Shown here: positions 34,549 to 47,900 of the stretch, piece after piece
How positions within the stretch are numbered: position 1 is the stretch's first letter
How the letters are laid out: every line of letters starts with the position of its first letter
From: Limnomonas spitsbergensis
Taxonomy: Eukaryota > Chlorophyta > Chlorophyceae > Chlamydomonadales
Reading direction: 5' to 3'
NCBI GenBank assembly: GCA_037349105.1
Contig: JAYJMM010000116.1
Location: forward strand, 3,782,001 to 3,846,000
DNA length: 64,000 nt
Notes under the pieces: generated by a model
Database searches by the model: none
Seen by the model: the letters and a program-made list of their open reading frames with translations, nothing else
What the model was told of the DNA's origin: nothing
Made by a program: the position numbers and the translations under genes

Positions 34549-37005
34549 ATGAGCAGGCAATTGGAAAGGTCCACATCTGCATTGCTAGACGTGGCCCCAG
34601 GATCAGGCATCGAAGACGGGGATGGGGATGCGGACAATGGACACAACGGGAAGGTAATTGAATGGCGGTGGAAGTTCTCCAGCTTCTTTGAACGCCTTAC
34701 TACTTGTCTGAACTCCCTTGTCGAGCAACTAACCGATATTGCATTCTGCATACTCATTTATGCAGATGCGAAAGGCATACACCCTGACGCGACCCAGGGA
34801 GCGCTGGACCGAAGAAGAACACACTAAATTTCTGGATGGTGTTAGGCTGTACGGAAGGGGCTGGCCCAAAATTGAAGCCTACGTTGGAACGAAGACGGCT
34901 GTGCAAATTAGAAGCCATGCCCAGAAATTCTTTTCCAAGGTCGAAAAGGGCATCACGGGCACTGGCGAGGGCGAAGGTGAGGGCAGCCGCATCCGGAACT
35001 CTCTCCCTTACGAACAGCACCTCAAATTTGGAAATAATCGTTGCTTTTAAACTCCTCAGGCGATGTGATAGAAGTGCCCCCGCCGAGACCGAAACGGAGG
35101 ACCCGACCCGAGTCGTCAGTCGGATGCGATCAGAACTTCGACCAAGGTGAGGCAGCCATGCAATGATCAGAAAACGGGTGAAGAAACATGGAGATTACGA
35201 CTATTGGTTATTGTCGCATCCATGTAGAAGCCTGACCTGTCCCTCGCCTGCTCTCATGCAATCCCATGTCATTGACATCATTGATACTCATCCTTCAGTC
35301 CTCCCTTACTAATAACCTCTGATGTTCACCCTTGTTACACGCACAGACTTTAAGGTCGAGCTCTTCCAGGATACTGGCTTCAACCAGGCCATCCAGGCCT
35401 TCCAAAATACTGGCCACGTCCAAAATCCTCCGCTGAAGGAGATGATGCCGGCAGCCTCCCTGGACGCCGCCATCCTCCCAGCACCAACCTGCCGCCCGCT
35501 CGAGGCAGCACCTGCTCAGGCACAGCTGCCAGCCGGCGCCAGCCTGGCAGACAGCATCGCCCGCAACATAGCTGCGACAATGGCGCAGTGGGCACAGACG
35601 CAAACAGTACAGGGTGGCGGCCACACTTCAGCGCATGACCGACAGATGGTAGAAGCTGTCGCAGCTGCCGCGTCCGCTGCAGCAGCAGCTGCCGCCAACG
35701 CGGTGATTGCAGCGGCGGGGGAAGCTGTGCAGGCCAAGATTCAGGAGAAGGCCGCGGCCGGCTACCTGCCATTCCTGATGCAGCCTTTCCTGGACATGGT
35801 GCCCCCTACGTCTGCGGGACCAGGCCAACAGGCAGAGCCTCAGGCTCTCACCCAACAGCAGCAGCTGCAGGCCCAGGCAGCACTGCTTTCCCTCTGCGTG
35901 AATGAGCCTGGTGCCCACCTTGCTTTCTATGACGGCGGCTGGGCTGCTGGCGGTTCTGCTGGGGGTGCAAGCGAAGCAGCCGATGCGAATCTTGTTGGGA
36001 CCCCGACTCAGGCTGCTGGCCCCCCTCAGTGGGGTCAGCCCATGAATGCCCACGCTTTAGCTAGAACAGGGTCCCCAGAGTCACTACCCCGGGGCAGCAA
36101 GGCAGGCGCGGACACCGGCACCGACACAGGTACGGTGGGCACAGGCTGCAACGCTACTGGGAACTCGATGACGCAGCAGCACAAGATGAGAGGCACTGCT
36201 GCGACCCACCACCTCGCGCTGCAAGACTTCGCGAGCGGCGGTGTCTGTGGCGCGAGTGGGAGTGGGACGAAGCACCGCAGCAGCGTCAGGCCTCACTTGA
36301 ACCTCGCAGGCGGCAGCGTGGCCTCAAACCACATGAGCGGCCCCGGCGGCGGCGGCGGTGGCCTCAAGTCGTTCAACATCGAAGTTCCGATGATGTGCGA
36401 CTCGGATCATGCGCTCATACAGGGCTTCATCAACGACGGTAATGGCGATCAGCAGGAGGAGACTCGCTGCGTGGAGAAGGCGGATGAGGATGCCAACGGG
36501 CAGAGGGAGCAGCAGGGAGATGGCAGCAACAACGGCAGCGGCAGCCAGCAGGCCATGCCTCCCTTATCTGGTGGCGACGCAGGTGTGTGCAAGACTGCAA
36601 GCTGCTACCTTGACCCATGAAACCTTGGCTGAAGATAATGCTGGGCTTAAACCTGCAAACTCCCGCTATGTTAACTCCTGTACCGGTATGTGATTCGAAA
36701 TGAAAAATGTGGATGTGACATGTTGTTGCTGTTCATTCCAGACAGCCACTGGCTATTCCTCCCCTTTGGATCATTTCCCTACCTGTCTCTGGGGTGCATA
36801 TCTGGGTGCCTGCCTCCTGGCGTGTGTCCAACTTCAACAACCCTTCTTTGTTACTTGGTGTGCCTGACTCACCTTCCACCATACTGTGTACGGTGTGCAG
36901 GTGGCCTCTTGAGTCTACGCAACCAGCTCAGCCTAATGCAGCAGTTCATATGCACTGCCAGGCAGTCCTTCCAGCTGTTTGGCATGGGCTCCGGCGCGAC
37001 TGCCG

Positions 37006-37036
<31 letters not shown>

Positions 37037-40000
37037 GATCCTCTCGAGCATGGCTCACCGGGTGAAACAAGAGGCGAAGGACTCGCGGCTGAAGCTGCAC
37101 GGAACGAACACGAACCCAATGGCGACTAACAGTGCTGCAGACGAGCTGGGACGAAGAAGCGGAGTTGGCGAGGCTGGCGACAAGGCGGGCGCCTTGCAGC
37201 AGCACCACAACGCAAGGCGGGAGCTGCATTATGCCCCCCACGGTCACCACCACAAGCAGGCGGGGTCCAGTTCCGACCCTGTTGGTAAGCGCGACGTTGT
37301 CGGCGCGGCCGCCGTCGCGGAGCCCAGCAGCAAGATGCCCCAGCACCATCACCACCACCACCACCATCACCACCACCATCACCACAACAGGCTGCTGCAC
37401 GGGGGCGAAAGTGGCAGTGGCAACCCGGGCATGGACGACTTGTCACTGGGACAGGCAGCGCAGGCGCCCGTGGCTGACGCCAAGGCCTGCCCCACCGGCA
37501 GCGATGTTGCCTCTTGGCGCAAGGTGGCCGCAGCGGCAGCAGGCCAGCTGTCTGCCTCACCCTTTGCCAAGATCCAGCATGGTGCGGTCTTCCAGCCAAA
37601 CCAGGCAGATCTGCTCGAAGCCAAGCGTCTACTCGAGCCTGCAGTGGCGATGCAGGACTGCCAGATGACAGGCCCGTTTGACCTGAGCCCTGCTCCTGTG
37701 GGACCGCCGGCGAGCCTGTCACCCTTGATGAGTGGTGAGCGTGCTAGACTAGGTGTCTCTGTTGCTTTCTCTAGTGCTCTGCGATCTTGCCGGTACCTTC
37801 CTGTTTTTTCATTTTGTACGAGGTGTGATGTTAGGATGCCAATGCGATACAATGCACCAACGACTTTCAACAAATCTCACGTTTGTTTTCCCCCCCACCC
37901 CCCCTGCTTCAGGCGCCGACATGGCTGCTATCCTGTCTGGCAGGATGGCCGCTCCCTCGAGCACTTGCGACCCGGACATGTTACAGGCATGGCAGGTCAG
38001 CGCGTTGGTAGCATCAAGCTTGCCACCGCCGCTCAGCCTCACTCTTCCCTGTGCAGCTGACAAGGCCGACGCCAAAGGTCCATCAGCCTGTAACAGGGCG
38101 CTCCCGCTCGCTGCAGCTGCGTTCTCCGGGGCCAGCCAGGGTGAGTGCTCGCTGCAGAGCGGTGACGAGCACTCATCTAACCAAAACCCACACTATCATG
38201 GTCGGTGCAATCCGTTCTTCCTTGGGGCCAAAATTATGTCAAGTTTACCTTAACCTGTGTAGAGGCTGGGTTCCAGTGTCCTTCAGTCAGCCTGCGACCG
38301 CCTCCAGCATTTGATTGCAAAGCCCTTGACCCGGATGGTCATGAACCAACAACGCTTGCGAATGCTGCTGCACTCGTGTTCCCGTTGCTGTGCCTTGCGG
38401 AAAAAATAAATGGATACGTGGACGGTGTGAGACGTATGACACTGACCACTATTTTCTCTTCCCTTCCTCTCTCTCCTTGCAGGCATGAGCTTCCCTGGCT
38501 CGTTCCTGCCCCTGTCCTGCGTCCCGGACTTCTGCCCTGAGGAGCGCCACACCATGAGCAACTACTGCGGTGTCGGCGGCTCGGAGCCAGGCAGCAGCAT
38601 ACAGCAGGAGCACATTCAGAAGCAGCAGCAGCTGCTGCAACTCGTGATGCACGCTCAGAAGCTGCTGCAGCACCAGCAGCAGGGCCCAGCAGCCGCGAGC
38701 TTCCGCCCAGGCCGCCAAACTGTGATGTTCGGAGCCATGCTGCCAGCAGCTGCCTCGCAGAACAAGAGGAAGGGCCGCAACGGAGAAGAAGACGTAAGTT
38801 TGCCTTAAAAAAAATGTGCACATGCCCGCCTCTATTGTTGCAGGGCTAGCTCTCAGTCAGGCACCCGATCCGAATGGCATAATGGCATCTCTTACTAACC
38901 CTCTCTGTATCGTATAGGAGCATGTCAAGAATGCACCTCAATATTGGAATTGATTTTAACCCAGCTGCTGGTCCCTATGCAGGCCAATGGTGTGCTCCCG
39001 GCCCTCAATGCGAGCCATGACGCTCTTCACGCGCCCAATTGCCAACACGCCAGCAACCAGGCGCCTCCTGCTGCCTTGAGTGCTGAGAAGCACGTTGAGA
39101 AGAGCCGACGAGTGGTCGCAGTGGCAGCCGACGTAGCGGCAGTGGCTTCACACCACATGTTGCACCCTCTGCCCAGTGGCGGCCCGAGCCGCGACCGCGC
39201 AAGGCACGTGCAGTCCTGCCTGCGAGCGGCAGGCGGCAACAGCGGCCGCAAGCAGCGTCGCGCAAGCAGCAGCAGCTTCCCGGGAGACTGGCCCGCAGGG
39301 GAGGAGATCGCACGGTGAGCAGAGGAGGGTGTGCTTTTTAGGGACAGTGGGGATATTGTGCGCACGCGTGTATGTGGGCAAGATATAAGACAAGGGGGGG
39401 AGGGTGATCCTGGATTGCATGTACCATCTTGATTCTGGGCTTCTTGCCCATATCTGACTGATTTGATTGTGGACCCTATGTATATGCTTGTATGTTCATC
39501 AGGGTCGAGGCTTTCACTGGTTCCGTCTACGGTCTGGATGCATAATACTTGTACCGGTACATCGGTACCTTCAATGTTACTTCCAGTCAAAGGTATCATC
39601 CTACCTATTTTGTGCCTCACACGCCCTGCACTGCTTTTGCTGCTCTGTTGTAGGTACGAGAAGCGGCCCACCATTGGCAACATGGACCAGCAAGACACTG
39701 CATCCAGTGGAGGCCGCGGGGCAGTCGCAGCGCAAGTGGCAGCTGCAGCGGTTGCCGGTGCTGTTGACGGCGCGCCGGCCCTGGTCCACCGGAGGCAGTC
39801 GGACAGTCAACGGTCCGGAGACGGGGACGGCGGCAGGTCGAGGGGCGCGTGGAACTCTGGCGGAGGGAGCAGTGGCTGCAACGGCAACACCAGCAACGAT
39901 GCGTCGGGGAGTGACGAGGGATCCAATGAGCCAGGCAGCGCCCCTGATGCACAGGACGCGCCGCTGCTCAGCCATGTTGCAATGCCTGTTCGCTCGGCCG

Positions 40001-40254
40001 GCTTCAGTCGTGGTCAGGCCCGGCACTCGCCGCGGAAGGCTGAGATGGGGAGGCTCGGCGACACACACACAATCACGATGGTGCAGCCGGCGGTCGCTGC
40101 CGCTGGTGCACCCATGACGACTGCTGAGGAGGAGGAAGGGGTCATGGGTAAAAGAGGCCCGGCTGGAACATGTGCAGACACGGACAGGTGTCTGAACATG
40201 CAGCCCACCGGACCTGTGGCCAGCGCTGTAGGTTGGGGAGCTGTGTGCAAGTGA
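34549..40254 (+). CDS. CCA1/LHY/REVEILLE-type SHAQKYF MYB transcription factor
   Basis: Single-MYB DNA-binding protein of the family that forms the morning arm of the plant and algal circadian clock; expected nuclear. 1314 residues, nine exons: 34549-34653, 34766-34976, 35060-35146, 35347-36582, 36901-37734, 37913-38140, 38483-38793, 38983-39314, 39654-40254, all in phase. The MYB repeat is residues 46-95 with W49, W68 and the SHAQKFF signature at 85-91. The family-typical [14 protein letters not shown] follows at 108-120. The remaining 1190 residues are low complexity: Ala-rich (residues about 230-270), Gln tracts and a run of 14 His near 37340-37386. This is longer than land-plant CCA1/LHY (about 600-650). 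An alternative to the last stop is further splicing towards 40395. Clock function is inferred from family. Confidence 0.88.
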
Positions 40255-41992
40255 GCGCCCTGATGGCGCGGGCGCAGGCTTGCTCGGACTGGATGGCCAA
40301 CACGGGCTGGGCAGCGGCCAAGGCTCCAATGATGGTGCGGCCCTGGATGCTGGCTGGTGCTGCCTCAACAACAGCGGTGGCAGCGGCTCAGACGTGAACC
40401 GCGGGGCGGGAAGCGGCAGCGGCGGAGGCAGTAGCATTTAGTGAGACGTGACTTTGTTATTTAGCTCGTGAGATGCTTTCGTTTTTGTGGACGGGGGAGG
40501 GATTATTTCTCTGCCCTGGAACGTGAAATGAAAGGCCTGGCACAGCTTTTGGCCGATGGGGGTGCAAGGTTGCTGCACCCGCCTGCGAGGTCTTTTAATT
40601 GGCACTCAAGATGGATATCCGCGGTGCCTCGAGCACGAATGTTGTTATCATGACGCTTCAAGGTCCTACTGGCTAAAGATTCCTTGAACGTGTTTATTTT
40701 ATTAGCATACCTCCGCGGTGGTCTACATTGTTTGACTTCACAATCATTCCATCCTCGCATTAGGCATGACCCGTACATCACCTCCAATCGATCACGAGGG
40801 TCCCTTTTCCTTCTGTTTCTTTATTTTCGAGCGCCTTCGTTAGTTTGGTGTAGTTCAAGGACAAAATTTTCAAGGTTTTGTCTCCATTTTAGTCATGTTC
40901 CAAGTATCACTTCAGCTTTATTTGGTTATCATCTGAATTTAAATATGAGAGTTTTCGACTGAGAGTTTCCCGAGTGTTATAAGCGAATCGAGTGCGGCAG
41001 AGTGACATTGCCTGAACCCCAAGTCCATGTTTTACTTCCATGCCTCGAGATCACTCGATCCAGGCTATTTTGTGAGTCACTGTTCATGCAGTGTTACGCT
41101 TTTATCACCCCCCGCAAGCCTATTTTTGGATACCTGAAACGGGCATTTGGAATTCCAGTTTTTCTACTGGTTCATTTGGGCTTTGAGAAGGTCTAGGGGG
41201 ACATGTGGATTTCCTTGCTCCAATAATTGCCTGTAATTGACACCTAAATCCAATATCGTGCCATACGTTTTCTCGTGCTCCTCCTTTCCTGACAGAAGAT
41301 ACATGCATTATATCAAATCAATTTGATGTGCTTGTTCTACATTCATTGGTGCCACCCTCACAGATGTATCCGAACATGGCAGGACTAAAATTAACGCGTC
41401 ATTATGTGAGTACCCCTCGAAGCTAGTAACGAAATTGGTAGGGTGTGCATAACGTGACTACAAAGTCACCACCGCCCCTACAAAGTCACCACCGCCCCTG
41501 ATTAGCAGCTCTGGGGTATATGCTTGGTGCTGTGTCATTGAGTGATTGTGGGGGTGCATATGTTGCACAACCAGCTGGGTTGCGCATCAGCTGTTCCATA
41601 GCAGACAAAGAAGTAGCCGGTAGGCAATCTTAATGGAGAAACCGTCGTAAAACCGGGCAGGACTGCAAGTATGGTAACTTGGTAAGCACCATATGAAGAG
41701 CAAGCTGCAGTAGGAGTTTGACCCCTGGTATTGTGTAGCACAAAATACGCCTGTTGACAGCATGCAAAAGCAAGGCTCAAACACGAGTTCACCTCATTCT
41801 TACAAAGGCCTCAGGATCAGCAGAAGAGGAAGTGCAATTTGTCAAGTATTAAATGGAGTTATTCAGCACCAGAGTTGGTGCCTGTCAGGTGAAATATTTC
41901 ACAGACGGAGGATCTTTTGATAACGCTTCACTCTCAATAACCCAGGTCCGGAAGTCAGGCACGATTTCTCCCTCAGGTCAGGCCACACAGCT
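40255..41992. other. Convergent intergenic region, no gene seen
   Basis: Downstream of both the MYB gene (plus) and citrate synthase (minus). AT-rich from 40660 to 41400. A 21-bp tandem duplication CTACAAAGTCACCACCGCCC lies at 41458-41498. No exon or RNA gene was recognised. Confidence 0.5.
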
Positions 41993-44900
41993 TTAAACTT
42001 TGCCAAACTTCTCCTCCAGCAGGTCGGTCGTGATGCTCTTGGGGCGCTCGATGGCCAGGCCCAGTGCACGCGACCAGACACCCTGTAGGCAAACAAAGCA
42101 AGGAGAGATCAGTTCAAGAGGCACCTCCTGCACGCCTTGCAGTGCCAAACTCCGCATCTTAAGCCTCAGGCCTACCGTACCCAGGAGTGCCCTAGTCTCA
42201 TTTTATTTCTGCGTACATTACTAACCTGGAAATTGAAATTGGCTTTTTCAGTCCCCTGGTCTAGGCCACCGATTTCAGCAGGGATTTCTCTGGATTTCAG
42301 CATCCCACATACTGGCAATTTCAATTTGCCCAGGGGATGAGGCTTTGGGACGGGCAGGACAGCTCAGTTTTCTAGTTTGGACAAAACATTCTCGCCCCCC
42401 ACAAAAGTTCGCCTTGCCTACATTCACCGACCTGGGAGAGCACTCCTAGGGCGCGCGACACGCCAAAAAGGACAGTGTAAAAGCCCTCCTCCTTGATGCC
42501 AAAGTACTGAAGCAGAACTCCGCTGTGGGCGTCCACATTGGGCCACGGGTTCTTGATCTGTGCGAGGCATAACATGTGGCGGCGTCAGTCTCGTTAAATA
42601 AGAGCTCAGGGAGTCAGGGAGTCAGGGGCTCAGGGATTGAGGCCCCAGATTTCAGCAATCAGGGATTAAGGCCCCAGGGTTCAGGGATTGAGGCCCCAGG
42701 GTTCAGGGCTCAGGGATTAAGGCCCCAGGGTTCAGGAATCAGGGTTCAGGGATTGAGGCCCCAGGGTTCAGGAATCACGGCTTGATGAACTGATGTTCGC
42801 GGCCCATGGACCCTCAGCTCTAAAGGACCAGGGCTGAAGGGACCTGAGGCCCAGGATGAGCACCGGGGCTCAAATTCCCAGAGTTCAGGGATCAAGGCTA
42901 AAGGTTCGAGACTCTCAGAGGTCAGGGACGACCAGGGCCAGGGCTTAATAACCCAGAGTTCAGGAATCAGGGCTGGGCTTAACGACCCAGCACTCAGAGC
43001 TGCTATTCGTCAAGGTGACAGGCTGCGAGTCAGGTCCCTACCCCAAGACAGCTGGATTTATAAGTGAAAGACTGCTGCACAGTGCACACATACAGCTATA
43101 CGCTTGTGGCGCAGGTGGCAATGTACTACCCAAGGCACATTGACAGCTGAATTGCATTGCCTGCCTGGCAACCACTGATTCCGGTAGGTATGAAGGATGA
43201 AGGGGGGTGCTGGCAACCCTGAGTGACCGTTCCCTCACCTTCCCCATCTTGCCGAGCACCTCAGGGACCACCTCGTACAGGTTGCTCACAATCTTAAACA
43301 TGGGGTCATCTGGAAGGAACTTGGTGGCAAACTCGCGCTGCACATGGAGCACAAGGAGAGGGGGGTGATCTCGGTCATGCGGAAGAGAGGGGTGGGTGGG
43401 TCTGAAAAGGACGGGTATCAGCCACTACATGATCCACAGCAGCTGAGGGGGTTCCCAGAAAATACACTTCATCCGAAACAGTGGCCCCACTTGGCATTGA
43501 ATGCTAATATACAGCCCTTTGATCTGGCAGGTGTTCTGCTCCCCTTCCTGGCAGATGTACCGCTCCCTTACTTGGCAGATGCACTGCTCCTCTACCTGGC
43601 AGATGCACTGCTCCTCTACCTGGCAGATGTACCGCTCCCCTACTTGGCAGATATACCTCTCCCCTTCCTGGCAGGTGCACTGCTCCCCTACCTGGCAGGT
43701 GTACTGCACCACTACCTGGCAGGTGTACTGCTCTCCTACCTTGCAGGTGCACTACTCCCATGTCTGGCAGGCATACTGCTCCCCTACCTTGCAGGTGCAC
43801 TACTCCCATGTCTGGCAGGCAAACTGCTCCCCTACCGAGCAGGTGCACTACTCCCACGTCTGGCAGGCATACTGCTCCCCTATCTAGCAGGTGCACTACT
43901 CCCACGTCTGGCAGGCATACTGCTCCCCTACCTAGCAGGTGCACTGCTCCCACGTCTGGCAGGCATACTGCTCCCCTATCTAGCAGGTGCACTACTCCCA
44001 CGTCTGGCAGGCATACTGCTCCCCTACCTAGCAGGTGCACTGCTCCCATGTCTGGCAGGCATACTGCTCCCCTACCTAGCAGGTGCACTACTCCCACGTC
44101 TGGCAGGCATACTGCTCCCCTACCTAGCAGGTGCACTACTCCCATGTCTGGCAGGCATACTGCTCCCCTATCTAGCAGGTGCACTACTCCCATGTCTGGC
44201 AGGCATACTGCTCCCCTATCTAGCAGGTGCACTACTCCCACGTCTGGCAGGCATACTGCTCCCCTACCTAGCAGGTGCACTACTCCCACGTCTGGCAGGC
44301 ATACTGCTCCCCTACCTTGCAGGTGCACTGCTCCCATGTCTGGCAGGCATACTGCTCCCCTATCTAGCAGGTGCACTACTCCCACGTCTGGCAGGCATAC
44401 TGCTCCCCTACCTAGCAGGTGCACTACTCCCACGTCTGGCAGGCATACTGCTCCCCTACCTAGCAGGTGCACTGCTCCCATGTCTGGCAGGCATACTGCT
44501 CCCCTACCTAGCAGGTGCACTACTCCCACGTCTGGCAGGCATACTGCTCCCCTACCTAGCAGGTGCACTACTCCCACGTCTGGCAGGCATACTGCTCCCC
44601 TACCTAGCAGGTGCACTACTCCCATGTCTGGCAGGCATACTGCTCCCCTACCTAGCAGGTGCACTACTCCCACGTCTGGCAGGCATACTGCTCCCCTACC
44701 TTGCAGGTGCACTACTCCCATGTCTGGCAGGCATACTGCTCCCCTACCTAGCAGGTGCACTACTCCCACGTCTGGCAGGCATACTGCTCCCCTACCTAGC
44801 AGGTGCACTGCTCCCACGTCTGGCAGGCATACTGCTCCCCTACCTAGCAGGTGCACTGCTCCCACGTCTGGCAGGCATACTGCTCCCCTACCTAGCAGGT

Positions 44901-47900
44901 GCACTACTCCCATGTCTGGCAGGCATACTGCTCCCCTATCTAGCAGGTGCACTACTCCCATGTCTGGCAGGCATACTGCTCCCCTACCTAGCAGGTGCAC
45001 TGCTCCCACGTCTGGCAGGCATACTGCTCCCCTATCTAGCAGGTGCACTACTCCCATGTCTGGCAGGCATACTGCTCCCCTATCTAGCAGGTGCACTACT
45101 CCCACGTCTGGCAGGCATACTGCTCCCCTACCTAGCAGGTGCACTGCTCCCACGTCTGGCAGGCATACTGCTCCCCTACCTAGCAGGTGCACTACTCCCA
45201 CGTCTGGCAGGCATACTGCTCCCCTACCTAGCAGGTGCACTACTCCCACGTCTGGCAGGCAAATTGCTCCCCTACCTTGCAGGTGCACTACTCCCATGTC
45301 TGGCAGGCATACTGCTCCCCTACCTAGCAGGTGCACTACTCCCACGTCTGGCAGGCATACTGCTCCCCTACCTAACAGGTGCACTACTCCCATGTCTGGC
45401 AGGCATACTGCTCCCCTACCTTGCAGGTGCACTGCTCCCACGTCTGGCAGATGCACTCCTCCCCTACCTGGCATGTGTACCGCGGGTCGGTCTTGCGCAA
45501 GACTCCGTGACCGTACCCAGGCACTACTTGGCCCTTGGCCAGCGTTGCCTCCACGTAAGCTTTGAGCTGCTCCTTGCTGGGGGTTGCAGTGCCCATCTGC
45601 ATTAGGAGAGGAGCAGAGCCGACGGTCAGGGAGGATGTGTGCGGCCCTTAGGGTAGATTCTCTAGCGGCCCCTGGAGGCCATCCGGGCGAGCCGTCTCAG
45701 GAAGCCGGGGATAGGGAGGGGGGAGACAGTGGAGGTCAATATCACTGCGCTGTCACTTGAACCAGTCCCCAAAGAATGGGGAGTACTCACTACAATGTCA
45801 AAAGCTGAACCTCTGATAAATCCAGCCTTTTATGAACTGGATTTATCAGCACTTCAGTTAATTAAAGGCTGGATTTATTATCTTAATTACTGATAAATCC
45901 AGCCTTTATCAGTAGTGTAGTTAATACTACTGAAAAATGCTGGATTTATCAGTACTGAAGTTGATACTTACCAGTAATTCGAAGCAATGCCTGTTCCAAA
46001 ATTTGACGGATGGTTCGGACTACTGAACAGATTGCATGATTTGTCATGCATGCAAAGCTGCGGTAACAGCCTCATTTCGCGTGTGGATCGTGGCTGAGAG
46101 CCCCTTGCGCCGCCTCCTTCGCCTCCTCTCCCGAAGGTCCGACCAGGCCTGCCTCATCCCCCTCGCACCTCCTTGACCAAGGTGTTGAGCCAGCGCATGA
46201 CCTCTTGGTTGGCCAGGCCGTGCAGAGGGCCTGCCAGGCCATTCAGGCCGGCAGCAAAGCTGAGGTACGGGTCGGACAGCGCCGAGCCCACCAGGTGGGT
46301 TGTGTGCGCAGAGACGTTGCCTCCCTGCGACGAAAGGAAGACATGAGCGTGCACAGATTTCAGCTTCAATAGCTTCTGATGGTGAACAGGGAGAGACTAT
46401 GAACCTGGTGCCCGTGCTTGCGTGCATAGATACGCCAAGTGCACAGATATATGAAGGTGGATGCCGGTAGATTTCGTGCTTCGCACTGGGATTAGTAAGG
46501 TGTTTCAGCAGGCAAGTGTGAGGGCAGGGGCTTGGCATTTTTTGAAGCCATGGGAGCGCTGCTGCTCTGACTGGGCCATGCTGATACTGGCGGCAAAGCC
46601 TGTCCATTCCCTCATCGGCATCCAGCATCTTCGTCTGACGAGCTGTCAGCACAGAGATGTACCTCATGATCGCTGTGGATGGTCTGGTACATCCTCATGA
46701 GCTCCATAACCTCCATGGTGTCATAGCCTGGTGGGGGCAGACCAGGGCGCCATTCAGAACACCTCAGCTCTATTTCTGCTAGGGGTGGGAGGAGCACTTC
46801 AGCTACGCTCAATGAAGTCCTGGAGGGGGCAGACCAGGGCGCCATTCAGAACATCACAGCTCTATTTCAGCTAGGTGTGGGAGGTGCACTTCAGGTAGGT
46901 GTGGGAGGAACACTTCAGCTAGGTGTGGGAGGAGCACTTCAGCTACACCCAATGTAGTCCAGGCTTGCGGCTGCCACTACTCGCCACCTTGTTCCACTTC
47001 CAGGAGCACCGACCTGGCGGCAAGCAGGAGGAGCGGCGAACAGGTGCCGCATACCCTGGTACTTGGGCCGCCATTTTCAGCTAGGAGTGGGAAGAGCACT
47101 TTGGCTGCATTCCGTGACATCCTGGCCTGCAGCCAGGTGCAGCATACCCTGGTACTCGAGCCGCCATCCTAAGGCCAGTCATGGTTTGATTATGCCTTCA
47201 TTCATAAAACCAAAGCAATATTTAGCCTTACAAATACTGCGCAGTATTATGAGACCTTTCTTGTTAAATCCTCTGTTTACAATTCTCTGGAAATCTTATT
47301 CCTTTGGAAAGTCTCCTTTTAGGACAAGATTTTGCATGACAGGCTCAGTGGTGGCCTCTCCACAAGCTGGTCAGGGGCACACTAAAAACAGCAATGCTAC
47401 ACACCGCTTTCAATCATTCAGTAGGGAAGGGGCAAGTCAGGCAAGCATAAGTCATCCTGCATGTACCGTTTCGTTCTTAAAGCCACCTGTACAGATCTAC
47501 AGATCCTTAGATCTAGGCAAAACTCTCATGCGTAGATGGCTAGATGTAAACAATAATCAAGGCTTCCATTTCCTTTGCTCATCCCTCCATCTCCACCGCC
47601 CTCCCATCCCCCTGCTCACCCATCATGTGAGACAGGTTGGCAGCCCAGTCTAGCTTGGGGTCGGGGCTGATGTACTTCTTGTCGTGGTACGTGCTGAGTC
47701 AACAGACAAAGCACAAGTCAGCATTGACGGCTTCAGCAGCAAAACAAGTCCAGCAGGCCCTAGGCCTGACAACCTTGTAACCAGGGTGTAGATAGACATT
47801 GCTTAACATGCAAGAATGAAGACTGGGACGCAGTGTGACTCGTGCCCTAGAAATGAGGAGGTGCACCCAGCCCAAGATGAAAGCAGCAGAGGCAGCAGCA

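Noticed and set aside
38051..38314. Alternative MYB exon in another frame after the AG at 38057
   Set aside because: Reading straight through from 37913 to 38140 keeps the frame with the next exon without an extra intron.
43344..45605. Very long open frames (about 600-750 codons) on both strands reading [16 protein letters not shown] and similar repeats
   Set aside because: They are translations of the 48-bp intronic minisatellite of citrate synthase; 48 is a multiple of 3, so several frames stay open. The flanking CS exons splice across it in phase.
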